Source: Marinomonas communis (GTDB lineage Bacteria > Pseudomonadota > Gammaproteobacteria > Pseudomonadales > Marinomonadaceae). From it: a DNA stretch of 64,000 bases. Positions 63,004 to 64,000 of the stretch are shown in pieces (the stretch's first letter is position 1; every line of letters begins with the position of its first letter). The translations under genes and the position numbers were made by a program. The notes beneath the pieces were generated by a model. The model did no database searches. It was not told the origin of the DNA and saw nothing but the letters and a program-made list of their open reading frames with translations. Location of the stretch: assembly GCF_004363305.1 (NCBI RefSeq), contig NZ_SNZA01000003.1, positions 62,001 through 126,000 on the forward strand, in the 5' to 3' direction.

Positions 63004-64000
63004 ATAGTCGAAATAATATTATCTGGCTTTCCTTAGATAAGCTGATGCTGATAGCGAACGGAGTAATTATATCGCTCTTGCTAGCTAAGTACATGACGCA
63101 ACAAGACTTTGGTATATATTCATATGTCCAAACCATTGTGGCACTTTTTGGGTTCGTAGTAACTCTTGGGGTGGATAATGTAGTAATTAAGCAGATTGTG
63201 AAAAATGTTAATAAGCAAGATGAAATAATTAAAAGCGTTTTTATTATGAGGATGGGGGCATTAATATTCTGTTTTTCCATTATAAACATATACTCTTACT
63301 TTCTTGAGGGTGAAATTATTCGTGAGTATGTTTTTCTTCAATCATTCTCATTATTTCAGTACTTGTTTCAAAGTCTTTGGTTGAAGAATCAGGCATTAGT
63401 TAATAATAAGCCAATGTCTATTGTGAGTATATTTACACAAGTGAGTTTGTTTTTTAGTAAATTAGTAGTTATTTATTTCTATGAATCAGATTTGTACTTG
63501 ATTTTTTTGATAGATGTATCTGCTGTTTTTCTATCATCATTTCTAGGTTTATTATACTACCTTGTTAAGAGTGAGTTTTCTTTTGAATATAATTTCGATA
63601 TAAAATACTACAAATCAACTTTAAAAGAGTCGCTCCCACTTTTTTTATCATCTGGTGCGATTGTATTATATGCAAAAATAGATCAGGTAATGCTGAAATA
63701 CTTTATCGGCTTAGAAGAACTTGCTGGTTACTCCATTGCTGTTAAGGTATCTCAAATTTGGTATTTCCTGCCTTTGGTTGTTTCAAGTGTTTTTTATCCA
63801 AAAATGATCAGTTATAAGGCTCTTTGCAAAGATAAATATAATCATATAATAATATCACTGTTAGCATTGATGTCTTTGATGTCTCTTTTTTTTATTACAA
63901 TGTATATGTTATTAACAGATTATGCTTTAGATTTTGTTTTTAATGGTAAGTATGATATTTCCTTAATGGTTATAATTTTGTCAATGAGTGGCTATTTCGT
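63000..64000 (+). CDS. Wzx-like polysaccharide flippase, 5' part (runs off window)
   Basis: The frame opens at the ATG overlapping the glycosyltransferase stop and stays open for 333 codons to the edge. The translation begins MNSRNNIIWLSLDKLMLIAN and is highly hydrophobic, with about ten membrane segments in the visible part. VDNVVIKQIV, SSGAIVLYAKIDQVMLKYF and LVVSSVFYPKMI resemble the MATE-like Wzx/RfbX family that flips lipid-linked repeat units. It is extremely AT-rich. The gene is cut by the window end. Confidence 0.88.
   Translation, partial: MNSRNNIIWLSLDKLMLIANGVIISLLLAKYMTQQDFGIYSYVQTIVALFGFVVTLGVDNVVIKQIVKNVNKQDEIIKSVFIMRMGALIFCFSIINIYSYFLEGEIIREYVFLQSFSLFQYLFQSLWLKNQALVNNKPMSIVSIFTQVSLFFSKLVVIYFYESDLYLIFLIDVSAVFLSSFLGLLYYLVKSEFSFEYNFDIKYYKSTLKESLPLFLSSGAIVLYAKIDQVMLKYFIGLEELAGYSIAVKVSQIWYFLPLVVSSVFYPKMISYKALCKDKYNHIIISLLALMSLMSLFFITMYMLLTDYALDFVFNGKYDISLMVIILSMSGYF

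Noticed and set aside
1-64000. tRNA, rRNA or riboswitch genes
   Set aside because: No cloverleaf with a CCA end, rRNA-like block or known riboswitch core could be recognised by reading; a covariance-model search would be decisive.

Overview
The window is a 64-kb stretch of chromosome from a gammaproteobacterium of moderate GC. Gene order and protein types (gpmI-envC-ctp-yibQ, tatABC next to hisE-ubiB-ubiE, glnA-ntrB-ntrC, asmA-mutY, rsd near dsbB, glmU-glmS) fit the Oceanospirillales, and a Marinomonas-like marine organism is my best guess. That placement is inference from protein character, not a computed phylogeny. No rRNA, tRNA, CRISPR array, prophage or classical insertion sequence was recognised.

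Layout. 1-3.1 kb: the 3' part of an antiquitin-type aldehyde dehydrogenase, a DAO-family amine oxidase and a LysR regulator, probably lysine/pipecolate catabolism. 3.2-8.1 kb: gpmI, an EnvC-like amidase activator, a C-terminal processing protease and a YibQ-like deacetylase. 8.4-13.4 kb: a branched-chain amino acid ABC transporter (livKHMGF). 13.5-20.7 kb: tsaC, a DUF3461 gene, ntrC, ntrB, glnA and divergent thiI. 20.9-25.1 kb: an Aer-like receptor, typA/bipA and dtd. 25.3-36.2 kb: tatABC, hisE, ubiB, ubiE, a diguanylate cyclase, dsbA, cytochrome c4, engB, gshA, a small unknown gene and a SCO protein. 36.5-47.6 kb: hisF-hisH-hisB, asmA, mutY, chrA, yggX, a FliL-like protein, dsbB, rsd, a WD40 lipoprotein, a DUF423 gene and trmB. 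47.7-58.8 kb: an H-NS protein, tex, a RAYT transposase inside its REP array, lysR/azoR, a beta-CASP hydrolase, glmU-glmS and a DUF192 lipoprotein. 59.1-64 kb: the start of a surface-polysaccharide locus (MarR-type regulator, wecB, wecC, glycosyltransferase, Wzx-like flippase running off the end) that becomes strongly AT-rich.

Two systems stand out. First, a nitrogen regulon can be read from the DNA: sigma-54-type -24/-12 elements with exact GG-N10-GC spacing lie upstream of glnA, ntrB and livK, and good NtrC-like palindromes lie about 95-170 bp upstream of the first two predicted start points. NtrB/NtrC encoded here would therefore control glutamine synthetase, themselves and amino acid uptake. 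Second, a REP/RAYT system: a tyrosine (HUH/Y1) transposase gene is bracketed by eight near-identical ~70-bp paired REP elements beginning with GTAG, and related elements occur at four other sites, all between convergently transcribed genes. Stem changes between families are compensatory, so the hairpin itself is conserved.

Other points: hisA is absent from the hisBHF cluster and hisI from beside hisE; chrA separates mutY from yggX; a WD40 lipoprotein overlaps rsd; a DUF192 lipoprotein carries a pentapeptide-repeat tail reaching into glmS; the tsaC ribosome binding site lies in a perfect 11-bp hairpin; and codon usage shifts sharply along tex.
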